35,498 bases of DNA from Candidatus Tanganyikabacteria bacterium (GTDB lineage: Bacteria > Cyanobacteriota > Sericytochromatia > S15B-MN24 > VGJW01). The stretch covers positions 1 through 35,498 of the forward strand of contig VGJY01000020.1 in the NCBI GenBank assembly GCA_016867235.1. The letters run 5' to 3'. A program made the position numbers and the translations under genes. The notes under the pieces are model-generated. The model was not told where the DNA came from, made no database searches, and saw only the letters and a list, made by a program, of their open reading frames with translations. Shown here piece by piece: positions 9,101 through 15,425 of the stretch; position 1 is the first letter of the stretch; the number at the start of each line of letters is the position of its first letter.

Positions 9101-9432
9101 TGCATCTCCAGGGCCGCCAGGACCGCGCGCTCGGGATCGTCCTCGTGGGCGGTGGGCGCGCCGAACAGCGCCATGATCGCGTCGCCCATGTACTTGTCGA
9201 CCACGCCGCCGCAGCGGTAGATAGGCTCGGTGAGGACCTTGAAGAACGCGTTGAGGATCTCGGTGACGCGCTCGGGATCCAGGCTAGCCGAGAGCGGCGT
9301 GTAGCCCGATACGTCGGCGAAGAGCACCGTCACGACGCGGCGGTCGGACCCGGGCATGGCGATCGGCGCCTGCAGCGGCGCTCCGCATGCGGCGCACCGG
9401 CGTGCGGGATCCTGGCCGCTCGTCTGGTCCAT
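6145..9432 (-). CDS. Adenylate cyclase - AAA ATPase - TPR multidomain signalling protein
   Basis: A 1095-residue cytoplasmic protein. Residues 13-19 hold a single CxxC zinc-ribbon half. Residues 32-190 form a class III nucleotide cyclase domain: metal-binding Asp40 (FADVSG) and Asp84 (KYMGDAIMALFGAP), Lys80 as the expected adenine-selecting lysine, and Asn161/Arg165 (GEAVNLAQRLE) for the transition state, so it looks active. Residues 228 to about 520 form an AAA_16/STAND-like ATPase with Walker A GEAGMGKS (257-264) and Walker B IIGLDDLHWAD. The remaining ~550 residues are TPR repeats (ALSHYAEALALR, LGNVYY-type helices). Known relatives couple protein-protein sensing through TPRs to cyclase output; the ligand is unknown. 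The start is the ATG before the CxxC; upstream codons in the frame are non-protein and would overlap the divergent gene. A TAGAGT box lies 17 nt upstream. Confidence 0.88.
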   Translation of the reverse strand: MDQTSGQDPARRCAACGAPLQAPIAMPGSDRRVVTVLFADVSGYTPLSASLDPERVTEILNAFFKVLTEPIYRCGGVVDKYMGDAIMALFGAPTAHEDDPERAVLAALEMQQAARAYAAQLARETGIDLALRVGINTGLVVAGAVGGGPKREYTVMGEAVNLAQRLETAAEPGTVLVGEATWSHTRERFEFEPLGPLTLKGIPAPVRAFRLVAVRAPARGELRDRTPLVGRQAELARLMVCLDNLRAGHPQVVALIGEAGMGKSRLAREIVHMARHRQAGRLLRVRCPSYGRDHAFRMVHALLADWLGLPRGAHPASIPEALADRARRCGVPDDRGVADLVGTLLGLEAPGRLGPELSRNAAFRALNDLLVADARRVPLIIGLDDLHWADDGSLEWLDSFVAAIGDAEGDLPVLILAQLRPGRRDLGADWAGKVDLTRIVLRPLQAEDQEALLAAALGLPADPGAWPAALQALARAVVARAEGNPLFLWELVKRLVDARALVRGRDGWEVAHALDQVDLPTSIKGVVAARLDALPADLRGAIQVASVIGRSFYPDLFAQVFPGDADAAVGALVAQDFFHRRESGEIAFNQAAIQEVAYDGLLLSARRDLHRRVAEALEDLPAPAAQELAYHYSRAECAGKAAYYLFRAGSLALRAFANDDARRAFQDALAFLSRDPGPPPVAARDVLAALAEVSLTLGHYAEARECAEEALEGAWRADDLPAVTDLYLLLARVLDRQGELRMGLGRLEEAAARLAARTPAAVPRLLAARSWLALRQGSYGEGLRLASQALEHLTDTLERAQAHNTLGSCYYRTSEWEKALSHYAEALALRTAAEDLLGIADALQNLGLVHYQRGDWPAAAEHYARGLTLYARLGDVARLLTLELNLGTLKLDLGRVPEATAHFERAHDLAARTGNAFMIEVAQVGLANAHASAGRHDEAIRLLRDGLAGLERLGAFEHQPEAHQILGRVLLEAGYSDEARRHVAKGLILADRAGDRLQKAILLRHQARVQVNEGDAAGAVATLEAALALVAELGVKLELGRTQVALAAVVGGDRARELLAQAEASFARLGANADLERVRALRDTGFGSRRDRRAR

Positions 9433-9512
9433 CTCTTCGCCCGTCTGAGACTCTAGGCGCCCCGGCGGGCTGGCGTCTCGGGGCGGCCGGCCGAGGTTTT
9501 TCGACCGCTTGA

Positions 9513-9518
9513 TACCAT
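9513..9518 (+). promoter_or_regulatory. Possible leaderless -10 box of the DUF2079 gene
   Basis: TACCAT ends 8 nt before the ATG at 9527 and there is no Shine-Dalgarno. The -35 region is not convincing. It belongs to a group of similar boxes in this window. Confidence 0.28.
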
Positions 9519-9526
9519 GACCGGGC

Positions 9527-11053
9527 ATGCGCGCTGTCTGGTGGCTCGCCGGCCTGGCGACGGTCCTGCTCTTCGCGGGGGCGGCGACCCGGCACGCCCT
9601 CCACTGGTCGAACCTGTGGGATCTCGGGATCTTCGACCAGGCGCTGTGGCTGCTGAGCCAGGGCCGGGAGCCCGTGGTGACTACCATCGGCTTTCACATC
9701 CTGGGCGACCACGCGGCTTTCATCCTCTACCCCCTGGCCCTCGCGTACCGGGTGTGGCCGGATGTCCACTGGCTGTTTGCCTTGCAGGCGGGCGCGCTGG
9801 CGCTCAGTTCCCTGCCCCTGGCGGCCCTGGCGCGGCAGCAGGGCCTCGACCCGCGCTGGACCACCGCGGTTTGCGCCGCCGGCCTGCTCTACCCCGCCGT
9901 CTTCAACGTCGCGATGTACGACTTCCACCCGGAGTGCTTCGCGGTGCCGGCCCTGCTCTGGGCGCTCTGGGCGGGCCAGGCCGGCCGCCACGGGCATCTG
10001 GCAGCCGCCGTCGTCATCGCGCTCTCGACCAAGGAGGTCATGGGCCTGACCGTGGCTGGCCTCGGGGCCTTCCTGTGGCTGCGCGGCACCCGCCGTGCCG
10101 GCGCCGCGGTGGGAGTGGCGGGTCTGGCCTGGTTCGGCGCGGCGACGCTCTGGATCATCCCGCATTTCACCGGGCACCTGCCGGGCGCTGTGGGCCGCTA
10201 CGACTGGCTGCTGCGCGCCCCGCCCCTGGTGATTTTCGAGCGCCTCTTCGGCCTGCCGACCTGGATCTACCTGGCGCTGTTGCTCCTGCCGGTGGCAGTA
10301 GGCCTACGCTGGCGGGCCGCCGCGTACGCCTTGCCGGCCCTCCCCCTGCTGCTCCTGAACGTCCTGTCGGCCGCGTCCGAGCAACGCGACCTGATCCACC
10401 AGTACACGGTGCCCATCTTCCCCTTCCTCCTGGCCTGGCTGGTGGCCTCCCTGGCCCTGGGACCGCCCCGACGGCTCAAACCTGCCTGGCTCCTGATCTG
10501 GTCGTGCGCCGCATTCCTGGCGCTCGCCAAGTGGGGGTTCTTCGTCACGCTGTACCGCTCGGAACTCGCGACCCGGCCAGCCGAACGCCTAGCCGTGCGG
10601 GCCGCCGCGGGCGAGGGCGGCGTGCTCGCCCCGTCGCACCTGGGATCGCACATGGCGCATCGCGAGACGATCGAGCGCATCGCCCGCGATCCGGCCATCG
10701 ACCTGGCCCCCTACCGGTACGTCATCGTAAACCTGCGACGCCCGGGCTGGGACAGCGACGTCCTCACGCAGGAACTGCTCCTGGAGCGCCTGCTGGCCGA
10801 TCCCACGCGTGTACGGCTATTCGGCCAGGACGGCGTCTACGCGTTCGCCCGGACGCAGTTGGCCCGCGCAGACGCGAACTCCCTGACCAGGGTAGAATTC
10901 AGTCATGGACAGGCTCAACGCGAGGGTCCGCGTCATCCGGAGCGGCGAGCGCCCCATTCCGGACGAGGAGTGGGCCTGGTCACCCGAGAAGCGTATCTCG
11001 CTCGTCTGGCAGCTCACCCTGGACTGCTACGCGCTGATGGGGGAAACCGTTGA
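9527..11053 (+). CDS. DUF2079 polytopic membrane protein with a run-on C-terminus
   Basis: A 508-residue inner-membrane protein with about ten hydrophobic segments. The N-terminal family signature is clear: NLWDLGIFDQALWLLSQGR (residues 29-47), then HILGDHAAFILYPLALAYRVWP and YDFHPECFAVPALLWAL. DUF2079 proteins resemble the GT-C glycosyltransferase superfamily, but their reaction is unknown. Family-like sequence ends near DGVYAFART (about residues 436-444). The following ~64 residues come from the flanking 52-bp repeat and from reading the next gene out of frame, so the original stop appears to have been lost when a module was inserted downstream. It overlaps the 65-codon gene by 149 nt and the nucleotidyltransferase start by 4 nt. 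Protein function is probably intact despite the tail. Confidence 0.85.
   Translation: MRAVWWLAGLATVLLFAGAATRHALHWSNLWDLGIFDQALWLLSQGREPVVTTIGFHILGDHAAFILYPLALAYRVWPDVHWLFALQAGALALSSLPLAALARQQGLDPRWTTAVCAAGLLYPAVFNVAMYDFHPECFAVPALLWALWAGQAGRHGHLAAAVVIALSTKEVMGLTVAGLGAFLWLRGTRRAGAAVGVAGLAWFGAATLWIIPHFTGHLPGAVGRYDWLLRAPPLVIFERLFGLPTWIYLALLLLPVAVGLRWRAAAYALPALPLLLLNVLSAASEQRDLIHQYTVPIFPFLLAWLVASLALGPPRRLKPAWLLIWSCAAFLALAKWGFFVTLYRSELATRPAERLAVRAAAGEGGVLAPSHLGSHMAHRETIERIARDPAIDLAPYRYVIVNLRRPGWDSDVLTQELLLERLLADPTRVRLFGQDGVYAFARTQLARADANSLTRVEFSHGQAQREGPRHPERRAPHSGRGVGLVTREAYLARLAAHPGLLRADGGNR
10837..10888 (+). repeat. 52-bp direct repeat, left copy (end of DUF2079 gene)
   Basis: This copy matches 11556-11607 at 48 of 52 positions, with the first 27 bases identical. 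It encodes the end of the DUF2079 family-like region. Read on the minus strand, it also encodes a BtpA-like tail (VREFASARANCVRANA, stop), just as the right copy does. Confidence 0.85.
10893..10898 (+). promoter_or_regulatory. Possible leaderless -10 box of the nucleotidyltransferase module
   Basis: TAGAAT (5 of 6 consensus) ends 6 nt before the ATG at 10905 and no Shine-Dalgarno is present. This would give a leaderless transcript for the small partner gene independent of DUF2079. Confidence 0.4.
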
Positions 11054-11102
11054 ACCCCGACTTCCTCGACATGTTAGCCGCGTTATCCGCGGAGGGCGCT
11101 GA
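10905..11102 (+). CDS. Small partner protein of the nucleotidyltransferase module
   Basis: A 65-residue protein: a basic start, RSGERPIPDEEWAWSPEKRISLVWQLTLDCYALMG (residues 12-46), then an Arg-rich end PRLPRHVSRVIRG. Short proteins with a central W..sP..R...vW.LT pattern and a PRL.R.v.rv.R tail are, to my knowledge, commonly encoded just upstream of AbiEii/DUF6036-like nucleotidyltransferases, and here the next gene is exactly that. The role is unproven; by analogy with MNT-type pairs it could be a toxin, antitoxin or substrate-binding partner. The gene overlaps the DUF2079 run-on tail on its left and the nucleotidyltransferase by 53 nt on its right in different frames, which implies coupled translation. 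It may be leaderless, with TAGAAT 6 nt upstream. Confidence 0.65.
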   Translation: MDRLNARVRVIRSGERPIPDEEWAWSPEKRISLVWQLTLDCYALMGETVEPRLPRHVSRVIRGGR

Positions 11103-11508
11103 GTACCTGCTGATCGGGGCCCACGCCCTGGCCGCCCACCGCCAGGCCCGCGCGACCAAGGACATGGACCTCCTGATCGACGCGACGCCCGCGAACGCGC
11201 GGCGCGTGCTGGCCGCGCTCAGGCGCTTCGGCGCGCATCTCGCCGATCTGACCGAAACCGACCTCACGACCCCCGAGATCGTGTTCCAGGTGGGTGTCGA
11301 GCCCAACCGCATCGACTTCCTAACGTCCATTCCGGCCGTGGACTTCCGTCAAGCCTGGGAACGGCGCATCGAGGTCCATATGGGGGAGATGACCGTCCCG
11401 GTGATCGGTCGCGAAGATCTCATCCGCAACAAGCTGGCAACCGGGCGCCCCCAGGATCTCGCGGATGTCGCCCGCCTGGAGGGGCGAGAAAACGAGCGTC
11501 TCCGGTAG
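11050..11508 (+). CDS. AbiEii/DUF6036-like nucleotidyltransferase
   Basis: A 152-residue protein of the polymerase-beta-like nucleotidyltransferase superfamily: N-terminal helix NPDFLDMLAALSAEGAEYLLIGAHALAAHR (residues 2-31), then the metal-binding ATKDMDLLID with the Asp-x-Asp pair, later NRIDFLTSI with the third acidic residue, and a C-terminal VPVIGREDLIRNKLATGRPQDLADVARLE typical of these stand-alone enzymes. Relatives include type IV toxin AbiEii and MNT antitoxins, which transfer nucleotides to tRNA or partner proteins. The TTG start at 11050 is chosen because of GGGGGA about 6 nt upstream; the ATG at 11071 lacks a Shine-Dalgarno. With the 65-residue gene, it forms a module flanked by 52-bp direct repeats. 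Confidence 0.8.
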   Translation: MNPDFLDMLAALSAEGAEYLLIGAHALAAHRQARATKDMDLLIDATPANARRVLAALRRFGAHLADLTETDLTTPEIVFQVGVEPNRIDFLTSIPAVDFRQAWERRIEVHMGEMTVPVIGREDLIRNKLATGRPQDLADVARLEGRENERLR

Positions 11509-11555
11509 CCGAAACGCCGCGTTGACCGATCGAGGCCCTGGCGCGGCTCCGGGCG

Positions 11556-11607
11556 CTACGCGTTCGCCCGGACGCAGTTGGCTCGCGCCGCCGCGAACTC
11601 CCGGACC
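11556..11607 (+). repeat. 52-bp direct repeat, right copy (3' end of btpA)
   Basis: The partner of 10837-10888 (four mismatches). It covers the last 16 codons and stop of the minus-strand btpA gene. In the frame of DUF2079 it would continue open to a TAG at 11638-11640, which suggests that DUF2079 and btpA once overlapped tail to tail before the intervening 667 bp arrived. Confidence 0.85.
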
Positions 11608-12365
11608 TTTTGCGCCGAGATGCGTTCATCCTCGCCGTAGAGAGCCGTCGCGGCGATGGCGCTGTCGGCCACGGCCGCAAAGCGCTCGAGGTTGGAGATC
11701 GTCAAGCCCGAGCCGACGACCAAGGGCGCCGCCGGCACGGCGCCGCGAACCCGGCGGAAGTCGGCGGCGTCCGCCTCGGCGCCGGTGGCTCGCCCGGAGA
11801 GGACAAGCGCGGTGGCGCCGGCGCGCTTGAAGGCGTCGTCCGCCTGCCCCTCGAGGGTCTGATCTCCCAGCGGCGCGGCATGCTTGACCATGACGTCGGC
11901 CCACAGCGCCACGTCCTCCGCGGCCAGTTGGCGCCGCAGCAGGGCCAGATCCCAGGCCCGCCCCTCGATCACGCCCTGGTCGGTGATCATCGCGCCCACC
12001 AGGACGTTGACGCGGACGAACGAGGCGCCGACGGCCTTGGCGACGGCCAGCGCCGCCTGGGCGTCGTTGCGCAGGACGTTGATCCCCAGCGGGAAATCGG
12101 GGAAGCGGTCGCGCAGCCGCGCCGCGACCGCCGTCAGCGCCGCGACCGTGGCGGGGCCCACGGCTCCCGGAGCGAACGGGCGATCGCCATAATTCTCGAC
12201 GATGCAGCCGTCGAAGCCGCCCGCCACGTAGGCCTCGGCGTCACGGTACGCCGCGGTCAGGACTCGCTCGAGCGAACCGCCCCACGCCGGGGAGCCCGGC
12301 AATGGCAGCAGGTGCACGACCCCGATCAAGGGAAACGGCGCGGTAAACGGGGCGAGAGTCGGCAT
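11556..12365 (-). CDS. btpA: BtpA family TIM-barrel protein
   Basis: A 269-residue protein with the BtpA/SgcQ signature: PLIGVVHLLPLPGSP near the start, then GGFDGCIVENYGDRPF, VRVNVLVGAMITDQGVIEG, ALWADVMVKHAAPLG and a C-terminal phosphate-binding strand-loop APLVVGSGLTISNLERFA typical of (beta/alpha)8 barrels. BtpA was named for photosystem I biogenesis in cyanobacteria, but homologues occur in archaea and non-photosynthetic bacteria, where the role is unknown and probably enzymatic. Nothing photosynthetic is nearby. Its ATG overlaps the ricT stop by one base (TGATG), so it is translationally coupled. Its last 16 codons lie in a 52-bp repeat also found at 10837, and the end (RANCVRANA) may be altered relative to relatives. 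Confidence 0.88.
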   Translation of the reverse strand: MPTLAPFTAPFPLIGVVHLLPLPGSPAWGGSLERVLTAAYRDAEAYVAGGFDGCIVENYGDRPFAPGAVGPATVAALTAVAARLRDRFPDFPLGINVLRNDAQAALAVAKAVGASFVRVNVLVGAMITDQGVIEGRAWDLALLRRQLAAEDVALWADVMVKHAAPLGDQTLEGQADDAFKRAGATALVLSGRATGAEADAADFRRVRGAVPAAPLVVGSGLTISNLERFAAVADSAIAATALYGEDERISAQKVREFAAARANCVRANA

Positions 12366-13213
12366 CACTCCTCCTCCTCGGCGTGCCCGGGGGCCTCGCG
12401 GGAGGCGCGGGCCGGCGCCTCGACCATCACGGCCTTGGCCGACGGTAGGCGCACCTGGCGCTCGTCCTCGGCGAGTTCGACCCGGAGGAACTCGTTGAAC
12501 GGCTCCTGCGCGATCACCTTGGCCAGGCCGTCTGGCGTGCGCACGGTGGCGCCCACCATGGGCAGATCGTGCTTGATGTCGAGGTACATCTCGTGCTCGT
12601 ACGCCAGGCAGCACTTGAGGCGGCCGCACATGCCCGAGAGCTTGGTGGGGTTGAGCGGGAGGTTCTGGTCCTTGGCCAGCTTGATGGTGATCGGCATGAA
12701 CTCCTTGAGGAAGGTCGAGCAGCAGAGTTCCTTCCCGCAGGCGCCCACGCCGCCCAGAAGCCTGGCCTCGTCCCGCACGCCGATCTGGCGCAGGTCGATG
12801 CGCGTCCGGCGGAAGGTGGCCGTGAGATCCTTGAGCAATTCGCGGAAGTCCACGCGGCCATCGGCGGTGTAGTAGAAGGTCAGCCGCGCGAAATCGAAGG
12901 TGTAGACCGTGTCGGTGAGCCGCATTCCCAGGCCGTGGGCGGCGACCTTCTCGGCGCAGGTGCGGTGCGCCTTGGCCTCTTCCCGCCATTTCGTCTCCAT
13001 CTGGATCATGTCCGCCCGGGTCGCCTTGCGGACGAGCTTGACGGTGCCCGCCTCGGCCAGCTGGGACGCGACGAGATCGGAGATCAGGACCGCAGGGCCG
13101 CAATCCAGCCCGCGCTCGGTCTCGTAGACCACGAAGTCGCCCCGCGAGACACCCTCGGGTACCGGGTCGAGGTAGCGGATGTCTCCCACGCGGAGCCGCA
13201 GCGCCAGCTTCAT
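12365..13213 (-). CDS. ricT: PSP1-domain protein RicT (YaaT)
   Basis: A 282-residue protein with the PSP1 C-terminal domain. The conserved core GGVGACGKELCCSTFLKEFM (residues 154-173) and LNPTKLSGMCGRLKCCLAYE (187-206) supply Cys159, Cys164, Cys165, Cys196, Cys201 and Cys202. In Bacillus subtilis the matching cysteines help hold 4Fe-4S clusters of the RicA-RicF-RicT complex that steers RNase Y. RicA and RicF are not in this window. The C-terminus is an acidic, Ala-rich tail (AEEEE). The ATG overlaps the holB stop by 4 nt (ATGA), and the btpA start overlaps its own stop. The holB-ricT order is conserved in Firmicutes, which strengthens both calls. Confidence 0.92.
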   Translation of the reverse strand: MKLALRLRVGDIRYLDPVPEGVSRGDFVVYETERGLDCGPAVLISDLVASQLAEAGTVKLVRKATRADMIQMETKWREEAKAHRTCAEKVAAHGLGMRLTDTVYTFDFARLTFYYTADGRVDFRELLKDLTATFRRTRIDLRQIGVRDEARLLGGVGACGKELCCSTFLKEFMPITIKLAKDQNLPLNPTKLSGMCGRLKCCLAYEHEMYLDIKHDLPMVGATVRTPDGLAKVIAQEPFNEFLRVELAEDERQVRLPSAKAVMVEAPARASREAPGHAEEEE

Positions 13214-14157
13214 GTGAGCGCGATCTCCCGCGCGGTGACGGCCCAGGTCAACTTGGGGCTGGCGCCCGCGTGCAGGCGCTGCCGCGAGGCGTCGAGCAGG
13301 CCCAGGATCCGGAACCAGGCATCGGGAGATCGCCCGGTGGAACCCAGTTGCCGGGCGGTCCCGGGCTGGTCGACGCGGTCCTCGCGGCCGGTGCGCGCTA
13401 GCATGAGCGCGTCGCGCACCATGAGCATGAGGTCTTCGAGCGTCTGGAGCTGCTTGTCCAGGGGCAATGCGGCGGCCCGGTCGCCCTCGTCGAGCGCTTC
13501 CAGCAGATCGCGGGCCACCAGCAGCCGCGGCGGCGTGTCTTCCTGGGTCAGGAGCGCCAAGGAGTACCCGATGCGACCCGCCGCCCGGCGGGCCGCGATC
13601 GCCGCCTGCTCGGGGGTCGCGCCGTGGCGCGCCACCAGCCAGCTGTCGATGTCGGCCTCGGGAACCGGGTGGCACGCCACCCGCTGGCAACGCGACACGA
13701 TCGTGGGCAGCACGTCGGCCAGACTCTGGGCCAGCAGAATGAGAATCGTGCCGGGTGGCGGCTCCTCGAGGGTCTTGAGCAGGCAGTTGGCCGCCGGGAG
13801 GGTCAGGGTGTCGGCAAACACGACGTGCACCTGGTGAGTGCCACGGTAGGGAGCGAGTTCGGCCTGCCGCACCAGGTCGCGCATCTGCTCGATCGAGGTC
13901 GAGCGGCCGGCAGGCTCCCAGAGGTGGAAGTCGACGTAGTTGCCATGCAGGAACGTGCGGCACTCGGTGCAGGCCCCGCAGCCCGTCCGGTCGCGGCAGA
14001 ACAGCGCCATGGCCCACGCCGTGGCCAGCGTGGTCTTGCCCACGCCAGGCAGGCCTACCAGGAGGTAGGCGTGGCGGGGCTGGGCGAGCGTGGCCTGGAG
14101 CTGGGCGACGGCCCGGTCCTGGCCGACGATGCCCGCGAATGCCGGCAAGGGGGTCAT
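13210..14157 (-). CDS. holB: DNA polymerase III subunit delta prime
   Basis: A 315-residue clamp-loader subunit. Residues 10-20 (IVGQDRAVAQL) start the AAA+ domain; Walker A is GLPGVGKT (35-42), followed by the zinc module with Cys54, Cys60, Cys63 and Cys66, then a Walker-B-like HVVFADTLTLPAANCLLKTLEEPPPGTILIL and the SRC motif (VSRCQRV) that senses a neighbour's ATP. Retention of a full Walker A resembles DnaX more than E. coli delta prime, where it is degraded, but the length and SRC context fit delta prime of Gram-positive and deep-branching bacteria. The start is the ATG; an adjoining GTG at 14160 is possible. It lies downstream of the GGDEF gene by 89 nt and is coupled to ricT. Confidence 0.9.
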   Translation of the reverse strand: MTPLPAFAGIVGQDRAVAQLQATLAQPRHAYLLVGLPGVGKTTLATAWAMALFCRDRTGCGACTECRTFLHGNYVDFHLWEPAGRSTSIEQMRDLVRQAELAPYRGTHQVHVVFADTLTLPAANCLLKTLEEPPPGTILILLAQSLADVLPTIVSRCQRVACHPVPEADIDSWLVARHGATPEQAAIAARRAAGRIGYSLALLTQEDTPPRLLVARDLLEALDEGDRAAALPLDKQLQTLEDLMLMVRDALMLARTGREDRVDQPGTARQLGSTGRSPDAWFRILGLLDASRQRLHAGASPKLTWAVTAREIALT

Positions 14158-14164
14158 CACCGCC

Positions 14165-14170
14165 AGTCTA
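14165..14170 (-). promoter_or_regulatory. Possible leaderless -10 box of holB
   Basis: TAGACT on the minus strand lies 7 nt before the holB ATG, with no good Shine-Dalgarno between. It suggests that holB-ricT-btpA can be transcribed apart from the GGDEF gene. Confidence 0.3.
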
Positions 14171-14246
14171 CCCGAAGATCGGCCGTGTCGGCCCCGAGGC
14201 CCCGAGGGTCAAGGTCGGCTCGGGCGACGGCCCGATCCGTCCGAAC

Positions 14247-15203
14247 CTACTCGCCGCGATAGAACTGCAGGCCGCCGCCAGGGGTGGCGTAGCAGATGAC
14301 CTTGCGGTTGCCGTCCTTGCGGGCCAGGTCGAGGCGGCGGGTGGCCAGTTGCACCAGCGCGCGGGGCGAGGTGGTCTCGACCGTGGACGATACGCCCGCC
14401 AGCGGCTCGAGCATCGGGCTGATGGACAGCAGGCGCTTGGTGAAGCGCTTGAGGACCTCGACGCCGGCCTCGGCTGAGGTGGACGGGAAGTAGAACAGCA
14501 GATCGTAGCCGTCCCAGCGGACCGCCCAGTCCGTCTGGCGGACCACCTGGCGGACCACCTGGCCGACCTGCGCGAAGGTGGCGTTGGCCTGGTCGGGCGA
14601 CATCGTCTTGGCGAGGGCGGAGAAGTTGTCCAGGGACACGATCGCCACCGAGCCGGTCTCCTTGGACCGCACCAGGCGCTCGCACTCCTCGCGGAAGCGC
14701 TCGTTGAAGTACATGCGGTTCCACAGGCCCGTGAGCTTGTCGGTGGAGGTGCGCTTGTTGACTTCTTCTTCCAGCTTCAACGCGTGGGCCGCGAGGCCCA
14801 GGGGCGTGGTGAGCACCCGGGCCAGGGCCTGCAAGAACTCGGGATCGTCACCCTTGAGCAACAGGACGCCGTAGGTCTGGCGATTGGCCATCACGTGGGT
14901 GCGGTAGCCGCCCTCGACCTCGGCGATGGGCTGGAACTCGACCTTCTCGGCCTCGGTGAGGATGTCCTCGATTTCCTTGCTGGAGGTGAAAGCATCGAAC
15001 GCGTCGGCCCCGGCGCCGGCCAGCGAGACCGCGCCGTCGGGCGCCGGCCACCAGATGGCCGCGGACACTCCGGTGGCGCCCTCCTTGAGGGCTTCGCGGA
15101 TGAGGCCGTAGTTGTACTCCCAGTTGGTGCTGGGGGCGATCTTGCGGGCGATCGCGACCAGTCCGCCGAGCTGGTCCTGCGACAACTGCGTCAAAGTCTC
15201 CAT
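14247..15203 (-). CDS. Degenerate GGDEF-domain protein with N-terminal GAF-like region
   Basis: A 318-residue cytoplasmic protein. Residues 20-135 look like a small sensory (GAF-like) fold; a helix (140-152) leads into a GGDEF-fold domain starting with the intact DKLTGLWNR (155-163). The signature loop is WDGYDL (230-235) instead of [Y]GGDEF: the first Gly, the metal Asp and the catalytic Glu positions are changed, so diguanylate cyclase activity is doubtful and it is more likely a sensor or GTP/c-di-GMP effector. No inhibitory RxxD site is visible. The start is the ATG with GGAGG upstream (ribosome site in GGGAGGATTG); codons further upstream in frame would be leader. It heads a minus-strand run toward holB. 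Confidence 0.82.
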   Translation of the reverse strand: METLTQLSQDQLGGLVAIARKIAPSTNWEYNYGLIREALKEGATGVSAAIWWPAPDGAVSLAGAGADAFDAFTSSKEIEDILTEAEKVEFQPIAEVEGGYRTHVMANRQTYGVLLLKGDDPEFLQALARVLTTPLGLAAHALKLEEEVNKRTSTDKLTGLWNRMYFNERFREECERLVRSKETGSVAIVSLDNFSALAKTMSPDQANATFAQVGQVVRQVVRQTDWAVRWDGYDLLFYFPSTSAEAGVEVLKRFTKRLLSISPMLEPLAGVSSTVETTSPRALVQLATRRLDLARKDGNRKVICYATPGGGLQFYRGE

Positions 15204-15425
15204 CAATCCTCCCTGCAAGCTGGTCCACATGGGCTTGTTCCCGATTATTGCGAATACTATCACGGTTTAACCCAAATTTAAGTCCGCGCCGCGGGGCGTG
15301 CGGATGACGTTCTGATGACACATCAGAACCGGCGAGCTGTGAACTTCGTCCTTGAGATCGGCCGACCGAACGCGGTAAGCTGGCGACAGCTCGCAGTTCG
15401 CGGCATATTCGCAGTAGGAGCGACG
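15204..15425. promoter_or_regulatory. Divergent regulatory region between the GGDEF gene and murI
   Basis: This spacer is AT-richer than its surroundings near 15240-15282, where minus-strand -10-like TAGTAT and AATAAT boxes face the GGDEF gene. Toward murI, TTGAGA (15352-15357) and a weak TAAGCT (15376-15381) are 18 nt apart. Between them sit two structured elements: a hairpin at 15283-15304 and a perfect palindrome at 15309-15329. Confidence 0.4.
15309..15329. promoter_or_regulatory. Perfect 9-bp inverted repeat, operator-like
   Basis: GTTCTGATG and CATCAGAAC are exact reverse complements separated by ACA. No T-tract follows on either strand, so a terminator is unlikely. The position between divergent genes, the symmetry and the 21-bp length suit a dimeric transcription factor site. 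Confidence 0.5.

Noticed and set aside
14220-14235. 6-bp perfect hairpin between the GGDEF gene and holB as a terminator
   Set aside because: There is no T-run on the minus strand; such short GC stems are expected by chance in this composition.
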